Source: CAVTWD01 sp963738325
GTDB lineage: Bacteria; Actinomycetota; Acidimicrobiia; Acidimicrobiales; Ilumatobacteraceae
Direction: 5' to 3'
Length of the DNA stretch: 64,000 bases
NCBI GenBank assembly: GCA_963738325.1
Contig: CAVTWD010000005.1
Span: 4,970-68,969, forward strand
Below the pieces are notes generated by a model, which worked only from the letters and a program-made list of their open reading frames with translations, did not search any database and was not told where the DNA came from. Position numbers and translations under genes: made by a program. Below are positions 1 through 8,784 of this stretch, in pieces; the stretch's first letter is position 1; each line of letters starts with the position of its first letter.

Positions 1-473
1 ACCGTCACCTTGGCTTCGGCCTGCAGCACCGGGTTTCCCAGGGAGGCGCCCGTACGGGCCTTCCCGGCCGCCAGGGCGAACATCACGACGCAGGTCGCGG
101 CCAGCCAGGCGATGCCGGCCGGAGAGGAGTCGGGACGGATGTCCAACGCCAGCGACACGGCCGCCTGGACGACGATGTAGACCGCCAACACGAAGAAGGC
201 GAAACCGATCATGCGCACCGCCCGTCGCTCGCGCGCCGCATCGACGGTGCCTTTCAGCTGCCACACCACGACGATCGAGGCGAAGATCTCGATGCACGAG
301 TCGAGCGCGAAGCCGGCCAACGCCACCGAACGGGCCGATGCCGCCGCGGCGACCAGGAAGCCGATCTCGACCATGTTCCAGCCCAACGTGGCGTACTCCA
401 GGCGAAGGCCTCGCCGGAGCAGCCGAGCCCGTGACGTGGCAACGACGATGTCGTCGGCTGGTGCGATCGTCAT
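1..473 (-). CDS. Cation diffusion facilitator-type metal efflux protein (partial, C-terminus beyond left edge)
   Basis: Reading the minus strand from the ATG at 471-473 gives an open frame of about 157 residues that runs off the left edge. It holds several hydrophobic helices, and the stretch LDSCIEIFASIVVVWQL resembles the second conserved membrane segment of cation transporters of the CDF superfamily, where an Asp in this helix binds the metal. The expected role is proton-driven export of a divalent cation such as zinc, cobalt or cadmium from the cytoplasm. The visible part covers roughly the first four helices; the cytoplasmic C-terminal domain is not in the window. Two inverted repeats lie just upstream, suggesting metal-responsive repression. 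The substrate cannot be told from this part. Confidence 0.7.
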   Translation of the reverse strand, partial: MTIAPADDIVVATSRARLLRRGLRLEYATLGWNMVEIGFLVAAAASARSVALAGFALDSCIEIFASIVVVWQLKGTVDAARERRAVRMIGFAFFVLAVYIVVQAAVSLALDIRPDSSPAGIAWLAATCVVMFALAAGKARTGASLGNPVLQAEAKVT

Positions 474-483
474 CGCCCACGAA

Positions 484-522
484 CCTAACAACGGTTAGAC
501 ACTGATTCAAACGACTGTTGAA
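484..522. promoter_or_regulatory. Two inverted repeats upstream of the cation-efflux gene, candidate ArsR/SmtB-type operator
   Basis: CTAAC and GTTAG form a short dyad at about 484-496, followed by TTCAA (506-510), seven bases, and TTGAA (518-522). The block starts 11 bases before the minus-strand start codon at 473. TTCAA-N6-TTGAA occurs again at the start of the arsR gene near 12.55 kb. Dyads of this size in front of metal-efflux genes are typical of ArsR/SmtB repressors, but no such gene adjoins this site. Functional assignment is inference. Confidence 0.35.
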
Positions 523-539
523 GCGACTACTGGGGCGCT

Positions 540-776
540 TCAGCGAGGCAGACCGTGTCGCCTCCGGTACCAATGGGCCCATGCCCGCTGACCCACGCCG
601 ATGACGACGAAGACGGCGATCATCCCGGGAACAGTGCCGCGGCCGATCACGTACGCCAGGAGTGCTGTGATGGCGCCGATGGCGGCAACGATGAGCAGCG
701 TCCGCGGTTGGAGTGGTCGGCGATCGGCCGGATGCTCGTTCATTTGCTCGTGGTCGACGTACCACCACTGTGACAT
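540..776 (-). CDS. Small two-helix membrane protein, function unknown
   Basis: From the ATG at 774-776 the frame encodes 78 residues: a short hydrophilic head beginning MSQWWYVDH, two hydrophobic helices (about residues 27-42 and 46-60) and a basic tail ending in HGLPR. This topology is common for tiny actinobacterial membrane proteins; I recognise no family. The same frame stays open upstream to 1268, but that part is rich in Arg and low in hydrophobic pattern, so I placed the start at 776. An ATG at 741-743 is an alternative. No strong ribosome-binding site is visible, so the assignment is tentative. Confidence 0.4.
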   Translation of the reverse strand: MSQWWYVDHEQMNEHPADRRPLQPRTLLIVAAIGAITALLAYVIGRGTVPGMIAVFVVIGVGQRAWAHWYRRRHGLPR

Positions 777-1268
777 ACCACTGCAGGGCCAGCGAGTAGG
801 TCCGAAGGGGCGGTTAGCATTGGTGGCGGGTGATGGATCTCGCCCGGTCGTCGCCGACCGAACCGCCGCTGGCTGACGGGTCCTGCGAGGCTGGAGGCGC
901 ACGTGACCGTTCATCCGCATCGATCGTCGCCGGGCGGCCCGAGGCACCAGACGGATGCTGGCGTCCTCCGGCTGGACGACGGCACCGCGATGGTCGCTCT
1001 CTCGGTCGGACGCTGCGGCACGGGCTCCCTTCTCTTGGCTGACCCGCGGCGTCGGTGCAGGGCGCCAGAGCCGTTGCCGGTTGGCGACGGTGCGCAAGGT
1101 CGCCACGACGCTGCCGTCGTCGGTGGCCCCGGTGATGCCGCCGGATTCGGGGAGTGTGGCTCGCTGGGTGCGGTAGCGGCCTCGATGGGCAATGAGCCCG
1201 ACGGCGACTACAGGGACGATGGCGACGGCCACCGCCGCGGCTGCGCCGAGCCAGTTCGACGACCCCAT
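777..1268 (-). other. Open stretch without a confident gene
   Basis: This frame is continuous with the small membrane gene downstream and starts at an ATG near 1268. Its first 30 residues (MGSSNWLGAAAAVAVAIVP and on) could be one membrane helix or a signal peptide, so a short, possibly frame-damaged membrane protein may lie here. The remaining residues look like GC-rich non-coding translation. Nothing else is recognisable. Confidence 0.25.
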
Positions 1269-1276
1269 GAGCGTGC

Positions 1277-1325
1277 AGGCGATGGGAACGTGATCGCTTC
1301 TGCAAACTCAGCGATGAACCCAACG
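1277..1325 (+). promoter_or_regulatory. Weak candidate fluoride riboswitch (crcB motif)
   Basis: In the gap upstream of the fluoride operon the sequence contains GGCGATGGG, then GATCGC, then GCAAAC, then GCGATGAACCCAAC. Known fluoride aptamers have GGnGATGGn in the first loop, a second short hairpin, and GATGnnnCC-TAC at the 3' side, with the loop pairing to the 3' GATG-following bases. Here GGG could pair with CCC in the right relative places and GCGAT can pair with ATCGC. The second hairpin is poorly matched and the usual CTAC is CAAC. The position, 135-185 bases before crcB, fits. A covariance-model search would decide. Confidence 0.25.
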
Positions 1326-1459
1326 GCGGCCATCCGCGGCGCGTGTGGGCAGGGCGCGGCCGAGGGTCGCTGCGAACTTCGCGCCAATCGCGAACAGAGG
1401 GTCGTCGCGAGTCGCATCGCGGTGACCCGGCACGCTAGGGAGGCCGACAGCCGCACACG

Positions 1460-2059
1460 ATGCCACGCACACCACGTTCACCGATGAGTAGCCGACCACT
1501 CGACCCCGATCCCGACCCGCCGCCGTCGCCCACCGACGAGCGCAAGCATGTCGATGACGGGTGGGAGGACTTACCCATCGATCCCGACGTCGATGTCGGT
1601 GCCCGTCCTAGACCGATGCGGCGACACCGGCGCCGCCCGAGTGGTCGGGCTGATCCTCGGGTGCTGTTCGCCATCTCGCTCGGATCGATGGGGGGTGCCA
1701 CGGCCCGCTACAAGCTGGCCACCTGGATCACCGTGCCGGCTGGCGGGTTCCCGTGGGCCACGTTCTGGACCAACGTCTCGGGCTCGTTCGTCCTCGGCTT
1801 CCTGCTCCTCCTGTTGATCGAACGGTTCCCACCCACCCGCTACGCCCGCGCCTTCGCCGGCACTGGTTTCCTCGGCGCCTACACCACCTTCTCCACCTTC
1901 AGCGTCGAGACCGACGTGCTGCTCAAGGACGGGCAGCTCGCCGTCGCCGTCGCCTACGTCGTGTCCAGCCTCGCACTCGGCATCGCTGTCGCCTGGCTCG
2001 GTGTCATCCTCGGCCGGCTCGTCCCCCACGAACACCTCGCACGGAAGGAGGGCCCGTGA
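1460..2059 (+). CDS. crcB: Fluoride channel CrcB/Fluc, first subunit, with long N-terminal extension
   Basis: This gene encodes a small membrane protein of the CrcB/Fluc family, which exports fluoride passively as a dual-topology dimer. Family marks are GGATARY near residue 77, the NVSGSFVLGF helix near 105, and GAYTTFSTFS near 142, where the polar track and the bound sodium site lie. Four hydrophobic helices occupy about residues 70-195. The first 65 residues are a Pro/Asp/Arg-rich cytoplasmic extension absent from typical 125-residue members. The ATG at 1484 is an alternative start. Its stop overlaps the GTG of the next gene (GTGA), so it is coupled to DUF190 and the second crcB. Confidence 0.9.
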   Translation: MPRTPRSPMSSRPLDPDPDPPPSPTDERKHVDDGWEDLPIDPDVDVGARPRPMRRHRRRPSGRADPRVLFAISLGSMGGATARYKLATWITVPAGGFPWATFWTNVSGSFVLGFLLLLLIERFPPTRYARAFAGTGFLGAYTTFSTFSVETDVLLKDGQLAVAVAYVVSSLALGIAVAWLGVILGRLVPHEHLARKEGP

Positions 2060-2406
2060 AGCTCGAAGGACCCCAGAAGCGACTCACCATCTTCGTCGGC
2101 GAGTCCGACCACGTCGGACGCCACTCGCTCGCCACCGAGATCGTCCATCGCGCCCACGCCGCCGGACTGGCCGGTGCGTCGATGTTCCGGGGCATCGAGG
2201 GCTTCGGCGCCTCCAACCACCTCCACACCACCCGGATCCTGTCGCTGTCGGACGACTTGCCGATCGCCATCATCATCATCGACAGCGACGAACGGATCCG
2301 CAGCTTCCTGCCGGTCCTCGACGAGCTCATCACCGAAGGACTGGTCATCCTCGACGAGGTCGAAGTCGTCAAGTACGTGGGCCGAAGCCGGGGACCGGAC
2401 GCATGA
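2056..2406 (+). CDS. DUF190 family protein
   Basis: A 116-residue cytoplasmic protein of the DUF190 family, recognised by the pattern LTIFVGESDHVGRHSLATEI at the N-terminus, GASMFRGIEGFGAS near residue 40, and a run of isoleucines followed by DSDERI. The family has a PII-like ferredoxin fold and is often found beside crcB; its molecular job is not established, though a regulatory or ligand-sensing role is usually assumed. The GTG start is preceded by AAGGAGGG and overlaps the stop of crcB by four bases. Its own stop overlaps the ATG of the second crcB, so the three genes form one tightly coupled unit. Confidence 0.88.
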   Translation: MKLEGPQKRLTIFVGESDHVGRHSLATEIVHRAHAAGLAGASMFRGIEGFGASNHLHTTRILSLSDDLPIAIIIIDSDERIRSFLPVLDELITEGLVILDEVEVVKYVGRSRGPDA

Positions 2407-2777
2407 GCGCCGACGTGTGGGTCGCCTTCCTCATCGCGGCCGCCGTCGGGGCCCCGGCCCGTTACCTGCTCGACGGGCTCATCCAGGACCGCACTGGCGG
2501 CGAGTTCCCGTGGGGCACGTGTGTGGTCAACGTGTCCGGGTCGTTCGTGCTCGGCCTGATCAGCGGTCTCGCCCTCTACCACGCGTTTCCGGGCGACGCG
2601 AAGCTGGTGCTCGGTACCGGGTTCTGCGGCGCCTACACCACGTTCTCCACCTTCACGTTCGAGACCGTACGGCTCGCCGAGGCGGGCCTGACCCGTGCCG
2701 CGATCCGCAACGTCGTGGTCAACACCGGCGGGGCGCTACTGGCCGCCGGTGCCGGGCTGGCTCTCGCCTCGCTGTGA
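2403..2777 (+). CDS. crcB: Fluoride channel CrcB/Fluc, second subunit
   Basis: A 124-residue CrcB/Fluc protein of normal length with four helices. It carries GAPARYLLDG near residue 16, NVSGSFVLGL near residue 47 and GAYTTFSTFTFET near residue 80, the conserved Thr/Ser/Phe stretch of the pore. Paired crcB genes often encode the two halves of an obligate heterodimer with fixed opposite topology. The first subunit here is extended at its N-terminus and this one is not, which fits such a pair. The ATG start overlaps the stop of the DUF190 gene (ATGA). Confidence 0.92.
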   Translation: MSADVWVAFLIAAAVGAPARYLLDGLIQDRTGGEFPWGTCVVNVSGSFVLGLISGLALYHAFPGDAKLVLGTGFCGAYTTFSTFTFETVRLAEAGLTRAAIRNVVVNTGGALLAAGAGLALASL

Positions 2778-2784
2778 CGATCGC

Positions 2785-3829
2785 TCAGGGGGTGGCCCAG
2801 ACCCTGAGGGGCTTCTTGGGGCCCTCGACGATGGTCGCCAAGGACCTGGCGTCGACCGTCAAGCCGAGCGCCTCGCCCGTCCCGAGGTCCGGGAGCTGCG
2901 GCGTGATCCCGTCCTGGCGGATGGTGTTGTCGTCATAGATGCAGTCGCCAGCCGGCCGGGCCGAGAGCATTGTCTGGACGCTCTCACCTGGGCGTCGGTG
3001 CCACAGGAACGTCCGGCTCGGAGTCTTCATGAACAGCAACGACCCGTCGGCGCTCATCTCGGCGGCGGTGGGCTTGCCCGGCGGGCTCACAGTGGGGTCG
3101 ATGGCGTCGATCTGGACCATCGGTGGGCCGAGCGCGAGGTGTGCGCCTGGCTGAAGGGCGGCGCCGGCGATTCGGAACACCTTGGGCGGCACCTCCTTCG
3201 CCACCAGGTAGAAGTCGCCGTTCACGGGGTCGATGAACGTGGCCTCCACGTTGTGAGGGCCGTCCGGGTAGGTGAGGGTGACCACGGTGTCGGCGGCTGT
3301 GCTCAGCGCCTTGCCCCCAGTGTCAGCCCCAACCCCGAGCGCCGGTTCGGCCACCCGGTACAGCTGGACCGTTGCCCGGTTCCTGAGGTTGTCGCCAGTG
3401 TCGGCGATCCACAGGTAGTCGACCCCGCCCACGGTCACCGCGTCGAGGTCCTCCCAGTCGCCCAGCCCGACCCCTGTCACGTTCAACGTTCGCGATCACG
3501 TCGCCGCTCGACGCCTCGAGTGCGTACAGGCTGGTCACCTTCGGGCTCGGCGGTGAGGTGTCGTTGTGGGTCCACCAGACCCCCGACCGCAGCCGTGACG
3601 CCGCCAGACCCGACGCCTGGATGATGCGAGGGTCGGTCATCGGGTGCGCCGACACCGCCGTCCACGACGGGCATCGCCAAGGACCAGGAGCGGTGGTCGA
3701 CGGCTGGGTCGTCGCGGTGGTCGAGCTCGTCGGGAGAGACGACGGTGGAGTAGCACCGGGCGGCGAAGCGACACAGCCAGCGCCGGACATGGTGACAGCC
3801 ACGACCACCAGGAGGAATCGCTTCACCAC
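2785..3829 (-). CDS. Secreted lipoprotein with probable beta-propeller (one apparent frameshift)
   Basis: The start is a GTG at 3827-3829 or 3824-3826, giving VKRFLLVVVAVTMSGAGC: a signal peptide with lipobox SGAGC, followed by a Ser/Thr/Pro-rich linker. The mature part contains WTHNDTS, GDWEDLDAV and LWIADTGDNLRNR, then repeats of the form YPDGPHNVEA and DFYLVAKE, spaced like blades of a beta-propeller. Members with this DWED and GDxxDN pattern are extracellular proteins of unknown substrate, some of them annotated as esterase-like or phytase-like. The frame breaks near 3483, between DVIA and VTGVGLGDWED; the two halves fit a single protein of about 345 residues. It runs opposite to its neighbours and ends eight bases past crcB. 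Confidence 0.65.
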
Positions 3830-4091
3830 GCCATCGTGACCAGCCGACCTCGGGCGGCCGACGGGGCGAGGCGTCCAGTGTCGAAATCCAGCCATCGAAA
3901 GGGACCACCGCTACACAGCGCGCTCCCCACCCCACCGGCTGCGCGGCGTTGGTGTCCGACCCGGGCCGGGTGACGACGACTCGACCGGCCACATTGTGGG
4001 TACGCTTGTCGTCGGCGATGGAGCTCGCCGTTGAGTGCCCCTCCGGGCTGATGGCTCCTGCGAACGAGCGATGCAGTTCGGAGGGTCGATC

Positions 4092-5733
4092 ATGGCAACA
4101 CTCGACAGCAGCGGTACCGGTGCTGTGACCTCGGAGCGGGGGGCCTCGACGCCCTCGCCGGATGGCGTTGCCGTTGGGCCGTCGATGCCGCAGCCCATGG
4201 CGACCTCTGACCTGAGCGTGCTCTTCGACTGCCCGCACGAGCCCGAACGCACGGTCCGGGCGACCGACGTCTTCCACGACCTTCATCTGGACGACATCGT
4301 CGCCACGATCACGGCCGGCCGTGAGGAGTACGACCTCGCGCCGTTCTTTGCGCATCCGGTCGACCGACTAGCGACCGTCAGGTACCGCCAGGACGCTGTT
4401 CCGCGACCTGGACGGCACGGCGCTCTTGGGTGAGGTCGTCGTATTCGCCGAGGAGATGCGATCGATGCGACGCCACCTGGCACGCTCACACGATCGCCAC
4501 GCCTACCGGCGCGATCAGCAGCGATGGTTCCTCGACGCCGCGCAGATCTACAGCGCGGCGGTGCAGCCGGTTCGTCGACCACCTCGAACACGCCGAACCC
4601 GTATCGCGGGCGTTCATGACGCTGCGTCGGGCGTTCCTCGACTACGTCGGCTCAGACGAGTTCGTCTCGCTCTCGGCCGACGCCGCCGACGCCCAGGCGG
4701 CGCTCGATGAGGTCAGGTACTGCGTGAACCTCCGAGGAGATCAGGTCCGGGTCTCCCGGTACGAGCACGAGCCCGACTACAGCGCCGACGTCCTTGCCAC
4801 CTTCGCCAAGTTCCGCCAAGGCGACGTCGACCGCCACGTGTGGCGGGTCAACGAGCCCGGCGGTCTGAACCACATCACGGCGCAGATCGTCGACCTCGTC
4901 GCCAGGCTCGTACCGGAACCGTTCTCGAAGCTGGCTGAGTTCTGCGAGGCGCATGCGGGCTTCCCCGAGACGTTCGTCGTGCGCTTCGACCGAGAGGTCC
5001 AGTTCTATGTCGCCTACCTCGAGTACATGAAGAGGTTCCGGCCGCAGGGCTGAGCTTCTGCTATCCGAACTGTCGGACCGCTCCAAGGACGTCGCGGCGT
5101 CCGAGACGTTCGACTTGGCCCTGGCCGGCCGGCTCCTCCGCGACGGCGAGCCCGTGGTCCCCAACAACTTCTTCCTCCACGACCAGAGCGGATCATCGTC
5201 GTCACCGGCCCCAACCAGGGCGGCAAGACCACGCTCGCACGAACCTTCGGGCAGGTGCACCACCTCGGCCGGCTCGGCTGCCCGGTGCCGGCACCGCGGC
5301 GACCCTACGCTGTACGACCGCATGTTCACTCTCTTCGAACGCGAAGAGGACCTCACCACCGAAAGCGGCAAGCTCCAAGACGACCTCCTGCGCATCCACG
5401 ACATACTCCAGGCGGCAACGCCGCGCAGCATCGTCATCCTCAACGAGATCTTCACCTCGACCGCGTTGCACGACGCCGGCCTGCTCGGCACCGAGATCCT
5501 GAGCAGCTCATCGACGCGGGACCTGCTGGGCGTGTACGTCACGTTCGTCGACGAATTGTCGGCGCTCGACCCCAGCATCGTCAGCATGGTCAGCACCGTC
5601 GAACCCGACGACCCCTACCCAGCGCACCTACCAGGTGGTGCGCGAGCCCGCCGATGGGCTGGCCTACGCCGTGGCCCTCGCCGAGAAGTACGGCCTGACC
5701 TACGAGACCCTGAGCCGCAGGATCGCGTCATGA
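4092..5733 (+). CDS. MutS-related DNA-binding ATPase, first of a tandem pair (several frameshifts)
   Basis: Joined across at least five apparent single-base shifts, this encodes about 545 residues. The N-terminal two thirds are helical and lack the mismatch-binding domain of true MutS. The C-terminal part is the MutS ABC-type ATPase: Walker A GPNQGGKTT near 5210, the signature region ESGKLQDDLLRI near 5360 and Walker B SIVILNEIFTSTAL near 5430. Short MutS-related ATPases like this occur in pairs in actinobacteria; their role in DNA transactions is unknown. The ATG at 4092 has GGAGGG nine bases upstream. The TGA overlaps the ATG of the second copy, so the two are made together and may form a heterodimer. 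Confidence 0.75.
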
Positions 5734-7225
5734 AGGCCCACCTGCTCCACCCGGACCACGATGTCGATCTCGCCCAGCCCCTCCCCGCCAACGCCGCGAG
5801 CACTATCTCCAAGACCTCGAGCTCGACCGGCTCCTCGACGCCATGGCCGGCGGCGACCCCTTCGTCCGGGACGTGGCCGTGCGCACTCCTGCTGTGCAGC
5901 GTCGAGGACCGCGACACCATCGTCTACCGGCAGCACGTGCTGCTCAGACTGCCTGCAGCATCCCGAGGTCATCCGCGCCCTGTACGACGTCATCGTCCAG
6001 TCGTTGCTGGAGGCACGCAAGATCTGGACCGGAAGCTCACCGGACTCCGTCCTGTCCGGATCGGTGAACCTCCTCACCCACCTCATGGCCACGCTCAAGA
6101 CCCTGCATCGACGTCGCCGACGAGCACGGACCAGCGTTCCGCTCCCCCGGCCTCACCGCCTTCTTCCAGATGCTCCAGAGCCGAGCTCGACGACACCTAC
6201 CTCCGCCAGCTCGAAGGGCACCTGGCACAGCTCCACTTCCGCGAGCGGCGTGCTGATGAGCGCCGCGCTCGGCGAAAGGCAACGCCGGCACCCGGTACGT
6301 CCTGCGGACCGCTCAACGCAAGCGGCGGTCATGGCGACTACCCGGTCAACGCCGCGACACCTACACCTTCCGGCTGGCCGCCACGAGACGAGGCGGGCGC
6401 GCAGATCGTCGGCGAGATCCGAGCCCGGGGCATCGCCCTCGTCGCCTCGGCCGTGGCCGAAGCCGCCGAACACGTCCGCAGCTTCTTGCACCACGCTCCA
6501 GGCCGAGCTCGCCTTCTACGTCGGATGCCTCAACCTTCACGACGCCCTGGCCGCGCTTGGCGAGCCGACCTGCTTCCCCGAGCCCGACACGGCTCGCCAG
6601 CCCGACCTTTGCCACCCGCGGGCTCTATGACCCATGTCTGGCGCTCACCCGCCAAGGCCGTGTCGTCGGCAACGACGTCGACCGCTCGTCATCGCTCGCT
6701 CATCATCGCCACCGGAGCCAACCAGGGCGGCAAGTCCACCTTCCTGCGCAGCGTCGGCGTGGCCCAGCTGATGATGCAGAGCGGCATGTACGTCGCCGCC
6801 GAGTCATTCCAAGCGGACCTCCGCAGCGCCGTCTTCACCCACTTCAGGCGCGAGGAGGACGCGAGCATGCGCAGCGGCAAGCTCGACGAAGAGCTGAAAC
6901 GGATGAGCGACATCGCCGACGAACTCAGCCCGCGATCGATGATCCTCTGCAACGAGTCCTTCGCGTCGACCAACGAGCGCGAGGGCTCCGAGATCGGCCG
7001 CCAAGTCATCCGAGCCCTGCTCGACAACGGGAACAAGGTCGTCCTCGTCACCCATCTCTACGACCTCGCCCCCAGCCTCGTGGCGCACGCTCCAGCAGAC
7101 ACGCTCGCCCTCCGCGCCCAGCGCAGCGAACGTGGCCACCGGACCTTCCGCCTCATCGCAGGGAACCGGAGCCAACCAGCTACGGCGACGACCTCTACCG
7201 GAAGATATTCGCCGCCGCCTCATGA
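5730..7225 (+). CDS. MutS-related DNA-binding ATPase, second of a tandem pair (several frameshifts)
   Basis: About 497 residues after joining at least five shifts; the first half is badly broken in frame, the second half is clean. The ATPase core shows Walker A GANQGGKST near 6720, FRREEDASMRSGKLDEELKR near 6850 and Walker B SMILCNESFASTNEREGSEI near 6940, ending in a dimerisation tail DDLYRKIFAAAS. Like its upstream partner it lacks a mismatch-recognition domain, so it is not a housekeeping MutS. The start ATG overlaps the stop of the first copy. The two proteins are clearly diverged in sequence, which argues for an old pair with distinct jobs and not a recent duplication. Confidence 0.78.
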
Positions 7226-7322
7226 ACACCCACCCCACCGCCGGGAACACTGCTTGCCGTCGCGACCCGCTGAGGCTAGGCAAGGGGCTGTCCGGCGGTC
7301 CCGTCGGTCGATAGGAGTCGGC

Positions 7323-8588
7323 ATGGGCTTTCGATTCGAGTCGGTTGATGCGGTCGAGATCCTCGACTCCCGGTCGCGGCCGACCCTGGAGGTGACCGTC
7401 CTGGGTTCCGACGGGGTGCGAGCCACCGCCGGCGTCCCGTCCGGCACGTCGACGGGATCGCGCGAAGCCGTCGAGCTCCGCGACGGCGATCCGTCCCGGT
7501 ACGGCGGCGCCGGTGTGCAGCAGGCGGTCGGTCATGTGCGAGGCGAGATCGCCGAGGCGTTGGTCGGCAGGAGCTTCGCGACGCTGGCCGAGGTCGACGC
7601 CGCATTGATCGGATTGGACGGGACCGACACCAAGTCGAGGCTGGGGGCGAACGCCATGGTCGGCGTCTCGATGGCCACGGCGCGGGCGATGGCCGCCACG
7701 GACGGGGTGGAGCTGCATCGCTGGTTGCAGCCAGTCGGTGTCGACCGACGCCTACCGGTCCCGCACTTCAACGTCATCAACGGCGGTGCCCACGCCCAGA
7801 ACCCCCTGGACTTCCAAGAGTTCATGATCGCTCCGCTCGGAGCGCCGACCTTCGCCGAAGCGATGCGAGCCGGCGCGGAGATCTACGCGGCGCTGCGGGC
7901 CCGACTCCACGGAGCGGGGATGGCGACCGGTCTCGGCGACGAAGGCGGGTTCGCGCCCGACATCGCCACCCCCGAGGAGGCGCTCGAGCTGCTGGTGCGG
8001 GCCATCGACGACGCCGGGTACACCACCGGCCGCCACGGTGTCGCCATCGCGTTGGACCCGGCCGCGTCGGAGTTCGCCGACGACGGCGGCGGCTACCGGT
8101 TCGGCGGCGAATCCCTCACCAGCGCCGAGATGATCGAACGGTACGTGGCGATCGTCGACCGATTCCCCGTGTGGTCGATCGAGGACGGTCTGGCCGAGGG
8201 CGACCGGCCCGGCTGGATTTCGCTCACCGAACGGCTCGGCGGCCTGGTCCAGCTGGTCGGCGACGACAACTTCGTGACGAACCCGGCCATCATCGCCGAC
8301 GCCATCGACGCCGGGATTGCCAACGCCGCGCTCATCAAGGTCAACCAGATCGGCACGGTCACCGAGACCCTCGACGCCATGCAGATCTGCCGAGCGGCCG
8401 GTTACGCGCAGATGGTGTCGCACCGCTCCGGGGAAACCCCCGACGCCTTCATCGCCGATCTCGCCGTCGCGAGCGGATGCGGGCAGCTCAAGTCAGGCGC
8501 ACCGGCGCGGGGTGAACGGGTCGCCAAGTACAACCGGCTACGTGTCATCGAAGCCGGAGCACCAGACCTTCCCTATGGCCTGGCTTGA
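7323..8588 (+). CDS. eno: Enolase (divergent paralogue)
   Basis: A complete 421-residue enolase, which interconverts 2-phosphoglycerate and phosphoenolpyruvate. Family marks in order: EILDSRSRPTLEV near residue 11, NVINGGAHAQNPLDFQEF near 150, GLGDEGGFAPD near 200, WSIEDGLAE near 283, VGDDNFVTN, ALIKVNQIGTVTETL near 338 and MVSHRSGETPD near 364. The metal-binding Asp/Glu/Asp and catalytic Lys regions are therefore present. The end, SGAPARGERVAKYNRL, differs from the usual KTGSxSRSER, so this may be a second, specialised copy. AGGAG lies seven bases before the ATG. It sits about 100 bases after the MutS pair and is free of frame breaks. Confidence 0.9.
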   Translation: MGFRFESVDAVEILDSRSRPTLEVTVLGSDGVRATAGVPSGTSTGSREAVELRDGDPSRYGGAGVQQAVGHVRGEIAEALVGRSFATLAEVDAALIGLDGTDTKSRLGANAMVGVSMATARAMAATDGVELHRWLQPVGVDRRLPVPHFNVINGGAHAQNPLDFQEFMIAPLGAPTFAEAMRAGAEIYAALRARLHGAGMATGLGDEGGFAPDIATPEEALELLVRAIDDAGYTTGRHGVAIALDPAASEFADDGGGYRFGGESLTSAEMIERYVAIVDRFPVWSIEDGLAEGDRPGWISLTERLGGLVQLVGDDNFVTNPAIIADAIDAGIANAALIKVNQIGTVTETLDAMQICRAAGYAQMVSHRSGETPDAFIADLAVASGCGQLKSGAPARGERVAKYNRLRVIEAGAPDLPYGLA

Positions 8589-8784
8589 TCGTCCCACGAC
8601 GGTTCTGCGGGCATCCGGATTTCCCGCGCCCGTTTGAGCGGCCATGGCGCCTACCCGCTGACCGTGCTGGTGACGCGCCCCGAGGCGGATCTTCCGGCGC
8701 GGCAGCGACGCCGTTCCCGCCCCCGACTCATCGGCTCGCCTGCATGCCGCGGGGCGGGTCGAGCGGGTACACCTTGAGGCGGCC

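Noticed and set aside
4092..7225. Housekeeping mismatch-repair mutS
   Set aside because: Each protein is about 500-545 residues and lacks the N-terminal mismatch-binding domain; only the ATPase part is MutS-like.
5115..8588. A single 1157-residue protein spanning MutS-like sequence and enolase
   Set aside because: It is an artefact of frameshifts that remove stops; enolase has its own ATG with a ribosome-binding site at 7323.
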